Assembly (NCBI GenBank): GCA_903832775.1
Contig: CAILCX010000069.1
Span: 1-58,952 of the forward strand
Direction of reading: 5' to 3'
DNA length: 58,952 bases
DNA from: an uncultured Methylobacter sp.
Lineage (GTDB): Bacteria > Pseudomonadota > Gammaproteobacteria > Methylococcales > Methylomonadaceae
Part shown: positions 9,613 to 19,341 of the stretch, in pieces
How the letters are laid out: the number at the start of each line of letters is the position of its first letter
Position numbering within the stretch: the stretch's first letter is position 1
Program-made: the position numbers and the translations under genes
Notes under the pieces: model-generated
Told to the model about the DNA's origin: nothing
The model's input: the letters and a program-made list of their open reading frames with translations, nothing else
The model's database searches: none

Positions 9613-10698
9613 ATGACTGACTTTATTACCCAGGATACCGTAAAAACCCGTTACTGGCATACTCTCGAAGACGGTCGGGTACAATGTGATCTGTGCCCAC
9701 GATACTGCAAGACGCACAATAACCAGCGTGGCTTATGCTTTGTCAGACAGAATGTAGATAACCAGATTGTTATGACCAGTTACGGTCGCTCCAGCGGCTT
9801 TGCCATTGATCCTATCGAGAAAAAACCATTAAATCATTTTTTGCCGGGCACCCCTGTGTTTTCGTTCGGTACTTCAGGTTGCAATATGGCCTGCAAGTTC
9901 TGTCAGAATTGGGATATCAGCAAATCCAGGGAAATGGATACCTTGATGAGCAAGGCCTCTCCCGAGGCTATCGCCCAAGCCGCAAAACATTATGGCTGCG
10001 CTAGCGTCGCATATACCTATAATGATCCGGTGATTTTTCATGAATATGCGCTGGATACCGCACAAGCCTGTCGTAGTCTGGGCATCAAATCGGTTGCGGT
10101 TTCGGCAGGTTATGTTTGTGAGCAACCCAGAGCGGAATTTTATCAATGGATGGATGCCGCCAATATTGATTTAAAAGCCTTTACCGAACGTTTTTATCAC
10201 GACTTAACCGGCGGTCATCTGGAGCCGGTTTTAGAAACACTAAAATACATTAAACATGAAACTTCGACCTGGCTGGAGCTAACCACGCTGATCATTCCGG
10301 GCGAAAATGATTCGGAAGCCGAGCTGGAAGCCATGACCCAATGGGTAGTCGAACATCTTGGACCGGAGGTGCCGATGCATTTTAGTGCATTCCATCCCGA
10401 CTGGAAGATGCAGGATAAGCCAGCCACACAGCTTTCTTCATTATTGCAGGCTAGACGAATCGCTATAAAAAACGGCGTGCGCTATGCCTATGTAGGCAAT
10501 GTGCATGACAAGTCTGCAGACAGCACCTATTGTCATAGTTGCAAACAGTTACTGATAGGTCGTGATTGGTTCGAGTTGTCCGAATGGAATTTGGATGAAC
10601 CTGGGAACTGCCGATTTTGTGAGGAACAGTGTGCGGGGGTGTTTCAATCTAAACCGGGAAACTGGGGAGCGAAACGACAAGCCGTGTTGATGGAATGA
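9613..10698 (+). CDS. amrS: AmmeMemoRadiSam system radical SAM enzyme
   Basis: A 361-residue radical SAM protein related to pyruvate-formate-lyase-activating enzyme. An N-terminal cysteine cluster (CDLCPRYC and GLCFVR) precedes the 4Fe-4S motif GCNMACKFCQNWD at about residues 90-102. A C-terminal zinc-ribbon-like block (CHSCKQLL and CRFCEEQC) ends the protein. The frame is open from 9562, but the ATG at 9613 has an AGGAG site seven bases upstream. It is divergent from the MEMO and AMMECR1 genes with a 210-bp gap that could hold both promoters. Reaction unknown. Confidence 0.92.
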   Translation: MTDFITQDTVKTRYWHTLEDGRVQCDLCPRYCKTHNNQRGLCFVRQNVDNQIVMTSYGRSSGFAIDPIEKKPLNHFLPGTPVFSFGTSGCNMACKFCQNWDISKSREMDTLMSKASPEAIAQAAKHYGCASVAYTYNDPVIFHEYALDTAQACRSLGIKSVAVSAGYVCEQPRAEFYQWMDAANIDLKAFTERFYHDLTGGHLEPVLETLKYIKHETSTWLELTTLIIPGENDSEAELEAMTQWVVEHLGPEVPMHFSAFHPDWKMQDKPATQLSSLLQARRIAIKNGVRYAYVGNVHDKSADSTYCHSCKQLLIGRDWFELSEWNLDEPGNCRFCEEQCAGVFQSKPGNWGAKRQAVLME

Positions 10699-10721
10699 GA
10701 TAAACTGATATCCGGAGAAAA

Positions 10722-10753
10722 TTTGGAGTTCAAATCTAGGCTTGAACTCCAAA
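10722..10753 (+). terminator. strong hairpin after the radical SAM gene
   Basis: TTTGGAGTTCAA (10722-10733) and TTGAACTCCAAA (10742-10753) form a perfect 12-bp stem with an 8-base loop, 24 bp after the stop codon. Only a weak CTTTAT follows. A hairpin of similar wording lies at 38019-38059. Confidence 0.6.
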
Positions 10754-10817
10754 CTTTATATGTTATTCAGCAACTTGCAAGCTGTATTCGCACCAGCAAT
10801 CTAACTTGACTTACAAA

Positions 10818-11573
10818 CTACAACGAATCACCAATATATTTTTTATAAAACGGCCAGGTTTTAACGTGCAGATGCTTTCTAATCGGAGATTTAATAACCG
10901 ATACGCACAAAGCAATCGAAAACAAACACCAAACTGCTGCATATTCGTTGGGATCGGTAGTGGTAACGTCAGAAATAAACGGCCCGATTAAATAATGAAA
11001 GCCTACGAAACGCCAGGAACCGTACATCAAAGGCAGATAAAATGCGACCAGAATATAAGTAAAAGCGTGCAAACCCCAGTTAAAGCCAAACAACCAGCCG
11101 ACAGGATCGGACATCAAGCCGTTCAGAGGCATTTGCCAAGCGATATGCCAGGAACCCGAAGTGGAGCATACACTCGGCCCACAAAAACCCTCTGTACCAA
11201 CGTGGCAAGACCCAGCCCAGACAAACGGGTACATTTTGATCAACATGAACAACGTACCGATCGCGCAGAGTGTATAGACAGTCGTGCGTATTTTCAATTT
11301 AACGCTTTCCGGAATGAAATACATCGCGACCATGTTGACAAAAAATGGTTGGAAAGAAACATGCAAATAACCTAAAAGCGTGAGAATCTGATTACTAGGA
11401 TTGTCACATAAATCGATATAAACGTAGGTAGCGGCCTGTAACAATTCCATTAAGGCAAAATAAGTTAACGGAATCCAAAGCTCTTTTGATTCCCCTTGTT
11501 TAATCGCAACATACGCTGCGGTACTAAGACCTGCGACGGCTAAAACACCAGACGCTTCACCACTCCAACACAT
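10818..11573 (-). CDS. seven-helix membrane protein, DUF5765-like
   Basis: A 251-residue protein with about seven hydrophobic segments. It starts with MCWSGEAS, a beginning I associate with the DUF5765 family, though I hold that name loosely. Between helices 4 and 5 lies a cysteine-rich loop (GSCHVGTEGFCGPSVCSTSG), likely on the outer side, and several aromatic and His residues are within the helices. No enzyme motif is visible. It stands alone: its gene runs toward the radical SAM gene and ends in a shared intergenic hairpin region. Function unknown. Confidence 0.65.
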   Translation of the reverse strand: MCWSGEASGVLAVAGLSTAAYVAIKQGESKELWIPLTYFALMELLQAATYVYIDLCDNPSNQILTLLGYLHVSFQPFFVNMVAMYFIPESVKLKIRTTVYTLCAIGTLFMLIKMYPFVWAGSCHVGTEGFCGPSVCSTSGSWHIAWQMPLNGLMSDPVGWLFGFNWGLHAFTYILVAFYLPLMYGSWRFVGFHYLIGPFISDVTTTDPNEYAAVWCLFSIALCVSVIKSPIRKHLHVKTWPFYKKYIGDSL

Positions 11574-11894
11574 AGAACTGACCTTATTTTAATTATTAAA
11601 TACCGCTTACCCATGAACAGGTAGCCGTAATGTTTTATTGGCTGTGATGTATACCATTGAGTGATCGCCAGTCAACACAGCTATAGCCTTGTTTTTTAAA
11701 ATCCGCAAGCAGAAACATAAGTGATCTAAACAAACGGTAGTAAACCTAGACATTGTATTACACTGACAGGAATTGAGAAAACGTAATCCATTTTGTAATT
11801 ATTTGACCACTCAAAATGGAATACAGATGACGTGGATTTAAACAGATGAAAAACGATACTTTTAGGTTCTGGTTAACCAGATCTCCGCGGCCAA
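11574..11894. other. 321-bp intergenic region, nothing recognised
   Basis: Lies between the start of the minus-strand DUF5765-like gene and the end of the minus-strand nadE. It is AT-rich, with no long frame, clear hairpin or named site. The promoter of the 7-TM gene should be in its left part. Confidence 0.5.
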
Positions 11895-13505
11895 CTAAAT
11901 ACCCTTATATCCCGAAGTAATCGGATAACGCCGATCGCGACCAAACGCACGCTCTGTAATTCTAATGCCTGGCGGTGATTGCCTGCGCTTATATTCGTTT
12001 CGATCAACCAGGCTGATGGCCCTGGTAACGTCTTCGCGGCTGAATCCGGCAGCGATGATTTCATCGGCAGATTGATCTTTTTCAATATAACGTTCCAAAA
12101 TCGGATCAAGCAGATCATAAGGCGGCAAGGAATCAGCATCAATTTGATCCGGTGCAAGTTCGGCCGATGGCGGTCTTGTGATAACTCGTTCGGGTATGAC
12201 CTGAGAAATCGAATTACGATAACAGGCCAGCTGATAAACCAATAGTTTAGGCACATCCTTGATTGGTGCAAAACCGCCGGACATGTCGCCGTAAAGGGTC
12301 GCATAACCGACGCTCATTTCACTTTTATTGCCGGTAGTTAACAATAATTTGCCTTGTTTGTTCGACAGTGCCATTAACACCACGCCCCGGCAACGCGCCT
12401 GAATATTTTCCTCGGTGGCGTCTTTGGCAGTGCCGACAAAAATATCAGCCAGCATGCCGGTGAACGCCGTAACAGCCGGTTCTATCGGAATGCTGTGATA
12501 ATGAACGCCCAACAGTTGCGCTTCAAGTACAGCATCTTCATTACTCATGTCCTGGGTATAACGTGACGGCAACAAAACCGCTTCAACTTTATCCGCGCCC
12601 AAGGCATCAACCGCCAAAGCCAGGACAAGCGCTGAATCAATACCGCCGGACAAACCTAAAATAGCACCCTGGAAACCGTTTTTTCTAACGTAATCTTTAA
12701 TGCCCAAAACCAGCGCCTGATATTCGCTGGAGATTTGATTATAAAGCGGTGCGCAAGTGGTTTTTATGGGCTGGTTGCCATCAAACTCAACCACACTTAG
12801 CTGTTCTTTAAACTCTGCTGCACGAAAAACGATGTCGCCATCAGCGTCCACGACAAACGATGCGCCGTCAAAAATCAATTCATCCTGACCGCCAACCTGA
12901 TTGACATAAACCAACGGCAATTGAGCAGCCTTAACCTGGCGACATACAATGTCTTCTCGTTGATGTATTTTTCCCGCGTTAAACGGTGAGGCGTTAAGTG
13001 TTAGCAATAACTCGGCACCCGCTTGTTTGTTGTCTTCAATAATCCCGGATCGCCAAACATCTTCACAAATAGTCAGCCCTATAAACCTGCCGTTGAACTC
13101 GAATACACAGGGATTGTCACCTGCCGTGAAATAACGTTGTTCATCAAAAACGCCGTAATTAGGCAAGGCACGTTTGCGATAACAGGCCACAATCGCGCCC
13201 TGATGAAGCACTGCAGCGCTGTTGTAAAGTTTGTCGCCTTCGTGTTCAGGAAACCCAATAACCAGGGCAATGCCAGGAACACGGTCGGCAATTTGATAAA
13301 GCGCGTTATTTGCGGCGGTAATAAAATCGCTGCGAAACAACAAATCTTCTGCCGGATAGCCGGTGACGGTCAGTTCCGGAAAAACGACCATATCGGAAGC
13401 CAAATGATCACGGGCATGAATTGCCGTTTTGACGATGTTGTCAATATTGGCGGCAATATTGCCAACCAGAAAGTTGGTTTGGGCCAAGGCTATTTTTAGG
13501 GGCAT
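11895..13505 (-). CDS. nadE: glutamine-dependent NAD+ synthetase
   Basis: A 536-residue two-domain enzyme that amidates nicotinate adenine dinucleotide to NAD+ using glutamine. The N-terminal nitrilase-type glutaminase domain shows the Glu44, Lys111 and Cys147 triad in FPELTVTGY, YRKRALPNYGVF and GLTICEDVW. The C-terminal ATP-pyrophosphatase domain has the P-loop SGGIDSA at about 286-292, then TTGNKSE and GDMSGGFAPIKDVPK. Length and order match the standard bacterial enzyme. It is monocistronic as far as I can see. Confidence 0.95.
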   Translation of the reverse strand: MPLKIALAQTNFLVGNIAANIDNIVKTAIHARDHLASDMVVFPELTVTGYPAEDLLFRSDFITAANNALYQIADRVPGIALVIGFPEHEGDKLYNSAAVLHQGAIVACYRKRALPNYGVFDEQRYFTAGDNPCVFEFNGRFIGLTICEDVWRSGIIEDNKQAGAELLLTLNASPFNAGKIHQREDIVCRQVKAAQLPLVYVNQVGGQDELIFDGASFVVDADGDIVFRAAEFKEQLSVVEFDGNQPIKTTCAPLYNQISSEYQALVLGIKDYVRKNGFQGAILGLSGGIDSALVLALAVDALGADKVEAVLLPSRYTQDMSNEDAVLEAQLLGVHYHSIPIEPAVTAFTGMLADIFVGTAKDATEENIQARCRGVVLMALSNKQGKLLLTTGNKSEMSVGYATLYGDMSGGFAPIKDVPKLLVYQLACYRNSISQVIPERVITRPPSAELAPDQIDADSLPPYDLLDPILERYIEKDQSADEIIAAGFSREDVTRAISLVDRNEYKRRQSPPGIRITERAFGRDRRYPITSGYKGI

Positions 13506-13577
13506 TCGTAGAGAAATTTTTTGTAGGTTGAGTGGTATTTGTTAACAAATTCAGCGAAGACTGCAAACACATGATTG

Positions 13578-13877
13578 CTATATTCTATGCTTCCAATAAT
13601 CAGGATCTCGATGCAGATGCATAACCGCACCAATATAGATTTTATCTTGTTCTTCAGCATATAAAATCCCATATGGAAATCTTCTTACCAAAGACCTTCT
13701 AATGCCATCTTCAATGATTAACCATGCTTTTGGAAACGCAATAATTCGATCAAGTGCAGCGAAGGTCTCCAGTGAAAAGTCATAACCCAAGCCTTTTTCT
13801 ATGTCTTCGTAATAATCAATAGCTGCATTAAATTCTGATTCCGCAGCAGGATGAAATAAAACGTTTACTGCTAAAAT
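13578..13877 (-). CDS. RelE/ParE-type toxin, start codon appears to be ATT
   Basis: The frame reads about 99 residues from the ATT at 13877. It includes the family's N-terminal NVLFHPAAESEF and helix AAIDYYEDIEKGLG, then GIRRSLVRRFPYGILY and the C-terminal VMHLHRDPDYW. No ATG, GTG or TTG exists at the expected start. The region just before NVLFHP reads TAG-ATT-TTA-GCA-GTA, so ATT is the only near-cognate codon in place. The next usable codon, TTG at 13790, would remove the first third. The frame overlaps the antitoxin stop, as in normal pairs. It may be a silenced toxin or a poorly translated one. Confidence 0.7.
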   Translation of the reverse strand: MLAVNVLFHPAAESEFNAAIDYYEDIEKGLGYDFSLETFAALDRIIAFPKAWLIIEDGIRRSLVRRFPYGILYAEEQDKIYIGAVMHLHRDPDYWKHRI

Positions 13878-14089
13878 CTAGCCTCAATTTTTTTAAACAC
13901 CTCATCACTGGAAACAGCAGTTATCTCCCCTGATCTCAGTTGTTGTAAGCGGTGTTTTGCAACTAAAGCCCATTTCGTATCAATTTCTAATTCCGGAGTA
14001 TTTAAACTTCGAAGATATGAATCTACCACCAATGTTCGCTCTTCGATGGGTAACGAAACAGCTTCTGCTATGAGGTCTTTGGTTTTCAT
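13871..14089 (-). CDS. addiction-module antitoxin (Unstab_antitox-like)
   Basis: A 72-residue protein with the features of the short 'addiction module component' family: IEERTLVVDSYLRSL in the middle and a basic end. Such proteins pair with RelE/ParE-type toxins and neutralise them. It precedes the toxin frame and overlaps it by 7 bp, giving a normal antitoxin-toxin order on the minus strand. The ATG at 14089 lies about 37 bp after sucD's stop. Confidence 0.75.
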   Translation of the reverse strand: MKTKDLIAEAVSLPIEERTLVVDSYLRSLNTPELEIDTKWALVAKHRLQQLRSGEITAVSSDEVFKKIEARF

Positions 14090-14126
14090 GTTTTCTCCAT
14101 TTTTTAACCACGAATATCAAGTCAGA

Positions 14127-14993
14127 TTACAAACACCCCTTCATCGCCACGCCAATATCCGTTGGCGAACTGACTACTTCAATACCTGCAGCTTTGAGCG
14201 CGGCGACTTTGCCTTCCGCAGTGCCTTTACCACCGGTCACAATTGCACCGGCATGGCCCATGCGTTTTCCGGGAGGTGCGGTTTGACCCGCGATATACGC
14301 AACCACAGGTTTGGTGACATGAGCTTTAATATATTCTGCGGCATCTTCTTCTTCGCCACCGCCGATTTCACCGACCATGACAATACCTTTGGTTTGTTCG
14401 TCAGCCTGAAAACGACTGAGCACGTCGACAAAATTCATGCCGTGAATCGGATCGCCGCCTATACCAACACAGGTGCTTTGTCCCAGGCCTTGCGCAGTGG
14501 TTTGATGTACCGATTCGTAGGTTAAGGTGCCGGAGCGCGATACGATACCTATCGAACCAGGCAAATGGATATTGGCAGGCATGATGCCAATTTTGCATTC
14601 TCCAGGAGTGATGATGCCCGGGCAGTTGGGACCAATTAACAAGGCACCGGTTTCAGCCATAGCCGCCTTAACGCGCAGCATTTGTAAAATGGGTATGCCT
14701 TCTGTGATGCAGACGATTAGTTTGATTCCGGCATCAACGGCTTCCAGGATGGCATCGGCCGCATAAAAAGGCGGCACATAAATGACGCTGGCGGTCGCGC
14801 CGGTATTATTGACTGCATCCTGTACCGTATTAAACACCGGCAAGCCCAAATGGATTTCGCCGCCGCGTTCCGGGGTCACGCCGCCAACCAATTGCGTGCC
14901 ATAGTCCAGGGCTTGTTGGGAATGAAAGGTACCTTGTTTGCCAGTAAAGCCCTGGCAAATTACTTTGGTTTCTTTATTGATTAAAATACTCAT
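14127..14993 (-). CDS. sucD: succinate-CoA ligase alpha subunit
   Basis: A 288-residue alpha subunit that binds CoA and carries the phosphohistidine. The N-terminal Rossmann part has [14 protein letters not shown], and the active His lies in [14 protein letters not shown] at about residue 247. With SucC it makes ATP or GTP from succinyl-CoA in the TCA cycle. It overlaps sucC by 4 bp (ATGA), showing translational coupling. A malate-CoA ligase (MtkA) reading is possible in C1 organisms, but no serine-cycle genes are nearby. Confidence 0.93.
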   Translation of the reverse strand: MSILINKETKVICQGFTGKQGTFHSQQALDYGTQLVGGVTPERGGEIHLGLPVFNTVQDAVNNTGATASVIYVPPFYAADAILEAVDAGIKLIVCITEGIPILQMLRVKAAMAETGALLIGPNCPGIITPGECKIGIMPANIHLPGSIGIVSRSGTLTYESVHQTTAQGLGQSTCVGIGGDPIHGMNFVDVLSRFQADEQTKGIVMVGEIGGGEEEDAAEYIKAHVTKPVVAYIAGQTAPPGKRMGHAGAIVTGGKGTAEGKVAALKAAGIEVVSSPTDIGVAMKGCL

Positions 14994-16159
14994 ACTACGG
15001 CCTCCGCCAATGCTACAACTTGTTCCGCCGCGTGTGCCAAATCATCCGCTGCGAAAAGATTTAGTCCGGTGTTGCTTAACAAGGCGCGACCCTGTTCGGC
15101 ATTAGTGCCTTCAAGCCGCACTACCACCGGTACGGTAACGTGAATTTGCTCAACTGCCGCTAAAATGCCTGCCGCGATAATATCGCATTGCACAATACCG
15201 CCAAAAATATTCACCAATACCGCTTTGACGCTGTTATCAGAAAGAATCAGCTTGAACGCTTCGCAAACTTTTTCAATACTGGTGCCGCCGCCGACATCCA
15301 GAAAATTCGCCGGTTGTCCGCCTTTCAGTTTAACCAGATCCATGGTCGCCATCGCCAGTCCGGCACCATTAACCATGCACCCAATGTTACCGTCCAGGGT
15401 GATGTAATTAAGTCCGAACTGTTGGGCTTTATTTTCTTTTTCATCTTCCTGTTCGGCATCTTTCATCGCCAGAATATCAGGATGCACCTCGACCGCATTA
15501 TCATCAAAATTGATTTTGGCATCCAGCGCCAACAAGTCACCGCTATCTGTTTCTATCAGCGGGTTAATTTCAATTTGACTAGCATCTTTGGCTATAAACA
15601 AGTCATACAAACCTTGCATGATTTTTGCCAACGCTTTGATTTGTGTGCCTTTAAGCCCCAAAGTGTAGGCGACTTTCCGGCATTGATAAGCCTGTAAGCC
15701 GGCAGCTGGATGCACAGGCACCGAGATGATTTGTTCGGGGGTTTCGTGGGCAACGGTTTCAATATCCATACCGCCCGCTGCAGATGCAACAAAAATTATG
15801 CGTTGAGAGCCGCGATCGACCAGTATGCTTAAATATAACTCACGTTTGATCGGGTAAATTTTTTCGATTAACAATGAATTAATCGGTAAGCCATGCGCAT
15901 CCGTTTGCTGGGTGGCCAGTCTCTTGCCCAACATGCCCTGACTAAATTCGGTCACTTCAGCCAGTGATTTTGCCAGCTTTACGCCGCCGACTTTGCCCCG
16001 ACCACCGGCATGAACCTGGGCCTTAACTACCCAACCATCTCCGCCCAAATCTTTGGCAACCTGTGCGGCGCTTTCAACTGTTATCGCCTGTTTGCCTTCA
16101 GGCACAGGTATGGCGTAATGCAAAAATAACTGTTTAGCCTGATACTCATGGATATTCAT
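14990..16159 (-). CDS. sucC: succinate-CoA ligase beta subunit
   Basis: A 389-residue beta subunit with an N-terminal ATP-grasp domain ([47 protein letters not shown]) and a C-terminal CoA-ligase domain with FLDVGGGTS and [14 protein letters not shown]. The last motif is characteristic of SucC. First gene of the sucC-sucD pair, with a usable GGAG site ahead of the ATG. sucAB and other TCA genes are not in the window. Confidence 0.94.
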   Translation of the reverse strand: MNIHEYQAKQLFLHYAIPVPEGKQAITVESAAQVAKDLGGDGWVVKAQVHAGGRGKVGGVKLAKSLAEVTEFSQGMLGKRLATQQTDAHGLPINSLLIEKIYPIKRELYLSILVDRGSQRIIFVASAAGGMDIETVAHETPEQIISVPVHPAAGLQAYQCRKVAYTLGLKGTQIKALAKIMQGLYDLFIAKDASQIEINPLIETDSGDLLALDAKINFDDNAVEVHPDILAMKDAEQEDEKENKAQQFGLNYITLDGNIGCMVNGAGLAMATMDLVKLKGGQPANFLDVGGGTSIEKVCEAFKLILSDNSVKAVLVNIFGGIVQCDIIAAGILAAVEQIHVTVPVVVRLEGTNAEQGRALLSNTGLNLFAADDLAHAAEQVVALAEAVV

Positions 16160-16356
16160 TTATTACTCCTGGATAGACCGGTTAAATCCGGCGGAATTTT
16201 CATACACTGATAACAACTAAATGCTACGATTGTCCACTGACACTTTAATTAGCTTTCGGCGGTTAATCTGGCCCCTACAAACTTGCCCGTATTCAATTAA
16301 CCTATTTATCAAGCATTTTAACCAAGTCACTGTAAAACGCCATTCTAAAAACACAC

Positions 16357-17985
16357 ATGTCTGCAAATAGCACTGAAACTATCTTCCCATGTCCCTTCTC
16401 TAAAGGCTACGGCATTCCGGCCCAACAAGCCTGGCTATTGCTTAAGGTATTTTTAGGTTATCGACTAATACTTGCCGGTCTGTTTATCGCACTGTTTTAC
16501 AGCGACAAAAGCACGTCCTTACTTGGCAGTTACGATAGCGAATTATTCATTCACAGTAGCCAGGTTTATTTATTTTTCTCTTTACTTTCCTCAATCTGTA
16601 TAGGCTGGCGACTCATTAGCTATGCACTACAGGCGCAGTTTCTTATTTTTACTGACATTCTCATTCTCACCTTAATCATGCATGCTTCAGGCGGGATTAA
16701 CAGTGGTCTTGGCACTCTGCTTGCTGTATCTATCGCCGTAGGTGGTTTATTAATCGGAGGACGCTGTGCAATGTTCTTCGCAGCACTGGCCAGTTTAGCA
16801 GTCTTGGCAGAACAGGTATTTGCCGATTATTCACACAGCTTCGATTCCAATTCTTACGCTAATGCAGGTATGCTGGGCGCTTCATTTTTTACTATTGCAT
16901 TATTGTCCTATATCCTCGCAAAACGTAGCGAGCAAATATTCCAACTTGCCGATCAACAACAACAAACCATCACCAAGCTGGAAGATCTTAACAAATACAT
17001 TATCCAGCACCTGCAATCCGGCATTATTATCACCAATAAGCAGCAAGCTATACAAATGGCCAACGAGGCGACCTTAAAACTGGCTAATTTGAAAACCATG
17101 GTGGTCCAATTGGCCGATATTTCAGATTTTTTATCGCTCGCGTTTCAAACCTGGCTAACTGATCCAGAACAAAACTTTGTTTTGTTACAACTACCTAACC
17201 AATCGGAAATACACTGCCGGTTCATGCCACTACCCACTGGTCACGAAACTTATTATATGGTTATTCTTGAGGATATTGCGCTTTATAATCAGCACGTCCA
17301 GCAAAGTAAGCTGGTCTCACTAGGCCGATTGACTGCCAGCATAGCCCATGAAATACGTAATCCCTTAGGTGCAATAAGCCATGCAGGTCAATTACTCTCT
17401 GAAAATCCACTATTATCCAGTCAGGACAAACGTTTAACTGAAATAATTCAAAATCACTCTGGACGTGTTAATCATATTATCGAAGATATTTTACAACTTT
17501 CCAGAAGAACCGATTCACGCCGAGAAATGATTAACCTGAAATCATGGCTGGCCAATTACCTAAAGACTTTTTTTCTTGAAAATGCCGTCACTTCCGATAT
17601 CTTCAGCTTTTCTTTTCCAACGGAAGTTTTGGGCGCGTTCATTGATCTCGGGCATTTAAAACAGATCATGGACAATCTGTGCCGAAACGCGCTTAAATAC
17701 GGCAACCCTCAGAAAGGTAAAATTCAAATTCGTATTTTTACCCTGCAACAGTCATCCTGCCTGGAAATAATAGATAATGGAGCTATTATCAGTCGGGAAA
17801 ATCAAAATCATCTGTTTGAACCTTTTTTTACTACCTCATCCAGCGGAACAGGTCTGGGGCTTTATATCTCAAAAGAATTAGCCGAATTAAATCAGGCCAA
17901 ATTAAGCTATTATTTAACCGATGATAACCGTAACTGTTTTCGACTGTGCTTGTTAAATGCAGAACAAAATCTGATTGATTTATGA
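16357..17985 (+). CDS. pilS: sensor histidine kinase PilS
   Basis: A 542-residue membrane kinase. About six hydrophobic segments lie in residues 25-195, then a PAS-like linker (about 215-315), the dimerisation/phosphoacceptor motif ASIAHEIRNPLGAISHA with His near 331, and an ATPase domain with the N box MDNLCRNALKYG and the G box GTGLGLYISKELAEL. PilS senses PilA in the membrane and controls pilA transcription with PilR in Pseudomonas. The stop overlaps the pilR start by 4 bp. Confidence 0.93.
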   Translation: MSANSTETIFPCPFSKGYGIPAQQAWLLLKVFLGYRLILAGLFIALFYSDKSTSLLGSYDSELFIHSSQVYLFFSLLSSICIGWRLISYALQAQFLIFTDILILTLIMHASGGINSGLGTLLAVSIAVGGLLIGGRCAMFFAALASLAVLAEQVFADYSHSFDSNSYANAGMLGASFFTIALLSYILAKRSEQIFQLADQQQQTITKLEDLNKYIIQHLQSGIIITNKQQAIQMANEATLKLANLKTMVVQLADISDFLSLAFQTWLTDPEQNFVLLQLPNQSEIHCRFMPLPTGHETYYMVILEDIALYNQHVQQSKLVSLGRLTASIAHEIRNPLGAISHAGQLLSENPLLSSQDKRLTEIIQNHSGRVNHIIEDILQLSRRTDSRREMINLKSWLANYLKTFFLENAVTSDIFSFSFPTEVLGAFIDLGHLKQIMDNLCRNALKYGNPQKGKIQIRIFTLQQSSCLEIIDNGAIISRENQNHLFEPFFTTSSSGTGLGLYISKELAELNQAKLSYYLTDDNRNCFRLCLLNAEQNLIDL

Positions 17986-19325
17986 AAAAACCACTGGCTT
18001 TAATTGTAGACGACGAACCTGATATACGTGAACTGCTTGAAATAACTTTAAACAGAATGGCTATTGAAACGTGTACGGCCGAAGATATACATGGCGCAAA
18101 ACAGCTATTACAACATAATCTATTTGATGTTTGCCTTACCGACATGAAACTGCCAGATGGCAACGGTTTAGAGCTAGTTGACTTCATTCAAACCTTAGCT
18201 ACACCTTTACCGGTTGCCGTTATTACAGCACACGGAAATATGGAGTCGGCGATTTTGGCGATGAAAAAAGGTGCGTTTGATTTTGTATGCAAGCCGGTTG
18301 ATTTATCGGGACTTAGAGTCTTGATTAACAATGCCTTAAAACTCTCTGAAGCAACTACCAAAGACAGACGAAGTCGACATTTATTGCTCGGAGACTCCTT
18401 GGTCATGCAGGAGATCAGGTCAAAAATAAACAAGGTCGCCAGAAGTCAAGCGCCTGTTTATATCAGCGGTGAATCAGGAACCGGTAAAGAACTGGTTGCA
18501 AGACTGATCCATCAACACAGTTCGCGCAGCGAACATGCTTTTGTACCTATTAACTGTGGCGCAATTCCCTATGAACTGATGGAAAGTGAGTTTTTCGGCC
18601 ATAAAAAAGGCAGCTTTAGCGGCGCGATCAGCGACAAAAAAGGCTTGTTCCAGTCAGCAGAAGGCGGCACATTGTTTCTTGATGAAGTTGGCGACTTACC
18701 CTTGTCTCTCCAAGTTAAATTATTACGTGCGATTCAAGAAAAAAAAATTCGCCCCGTTGGAGACTCGCAGGAGATTTCGGTTGATATCCGTTTACTTAGC
18801 GCCACCCATAAGAACCTGAGCGATATGGTTCAAGAAGGCAGTTTCAGACAAGATTTATATTATCGTATCAATGTCATTGATTTTCACGTTCCACCCTTGC
18901 GTGAACGCCCTGAAGATATACACGGACTTGTTAATCATATCCTGGCCAGATTGACAGAAGCTAATAAGCAGGAAATACCCTTGTTATCAACTGCGGCACT
19001 GTCGGCCTTGCAGCAATATTCTTTCCCTGGAAATGTGAGAGAACTTGAAAATATTTTGGAACGGGCGCTTGCAATGTATAACGGTAGCCGCATTGAGAAA
19101 GAGGATCTTAATCTACCAAAAGATTCCTATCTTGCCAAACCGCCTGAGTTTGATCCAGACTCAAGTTCGCTGGAAATGCATCTGGAAAAAATCGAAAGAA
19201 AAGCTATCACCCAGGCACTGGAAAAAAATCAATGGGACAAAATTGCCACCGCCAAGCATTTAGGCATATCAATAAAATCATTAAGTTACCGAATGAAAAA
19301 ACAGAATATCGATGACTCAAGCTAA
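17982..19325 (+). CDS. pilR: sigma-54-dependent response regulator PilR
   Basis: A 447-residue NtrC-type regulator. The receiver domain has the phosphoacceptor Asp54 in CLTDMKLPDG. The AAA+ domain follows, with Walker A GESGTGKE near 163-170, a sigma-54 contact loop reading GSFSGA in place of GAFTGA, and Walker B GGTLFLDEVGDLP. A Fis-type helix-turn-helix ends the protein (AKHLGISIKSLSYRMKK). It is translationally coupled to pilS through ATGA. The expected target is the pilA promoter, which is not in the window. Confidence 0.94.
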   Translation: MKKPLALIVDDEPDIRELLEITLNRMAIETCTAEDIHGAKQLLQHNLFDVCLTDMKLPDGNGLELVDFIQTLATPLPVAVITAHGNMESAILAMKKGAFDFVCKPVDLSGLRVLINNALKLSEATTKDRRSRHLLLGDSLVMQEIRSKINKVARSQAPVYISGESGTGKELVARLIHQHSSRSEHAFVPINCGAIPYELMESEFFGHKKGSFSGAISDKKGLFQSAEGGTLFLDEVGDLPLSLQVKLLRAIQEKKIRPVGDSQEISVDIRLLSATHKNLSDMVQEGSFRQDLYYRINVIDFHVPPLRERPEDIHGLVNHILARLTEANKQEIPLLSTAALSALQQYSFPGNVRELENILERALAMYNGSRIEKEDLNLPKDSYLAKPPEFDPDSSSLEMHLEKIERKAITQALEKNQWDKIATAKHLGISIKSLSYRMKKQNIDDSS

Positions 19326-19341
19326 TAACTATATTGAATAA

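Noticed and set aside
13023-13499. 158-residue plus-strand frame
   Set aside because: Lies wholly inside nadE in an opposite frame, without a ribosome site or family motif; a shadow.
14127-16159. Malate thiokinase mtkA/mtkB
   Set aside because: Motifs fit SucC/SucD and no serine-cycle genes are adjacent; only a genome-wide look could reopen this.
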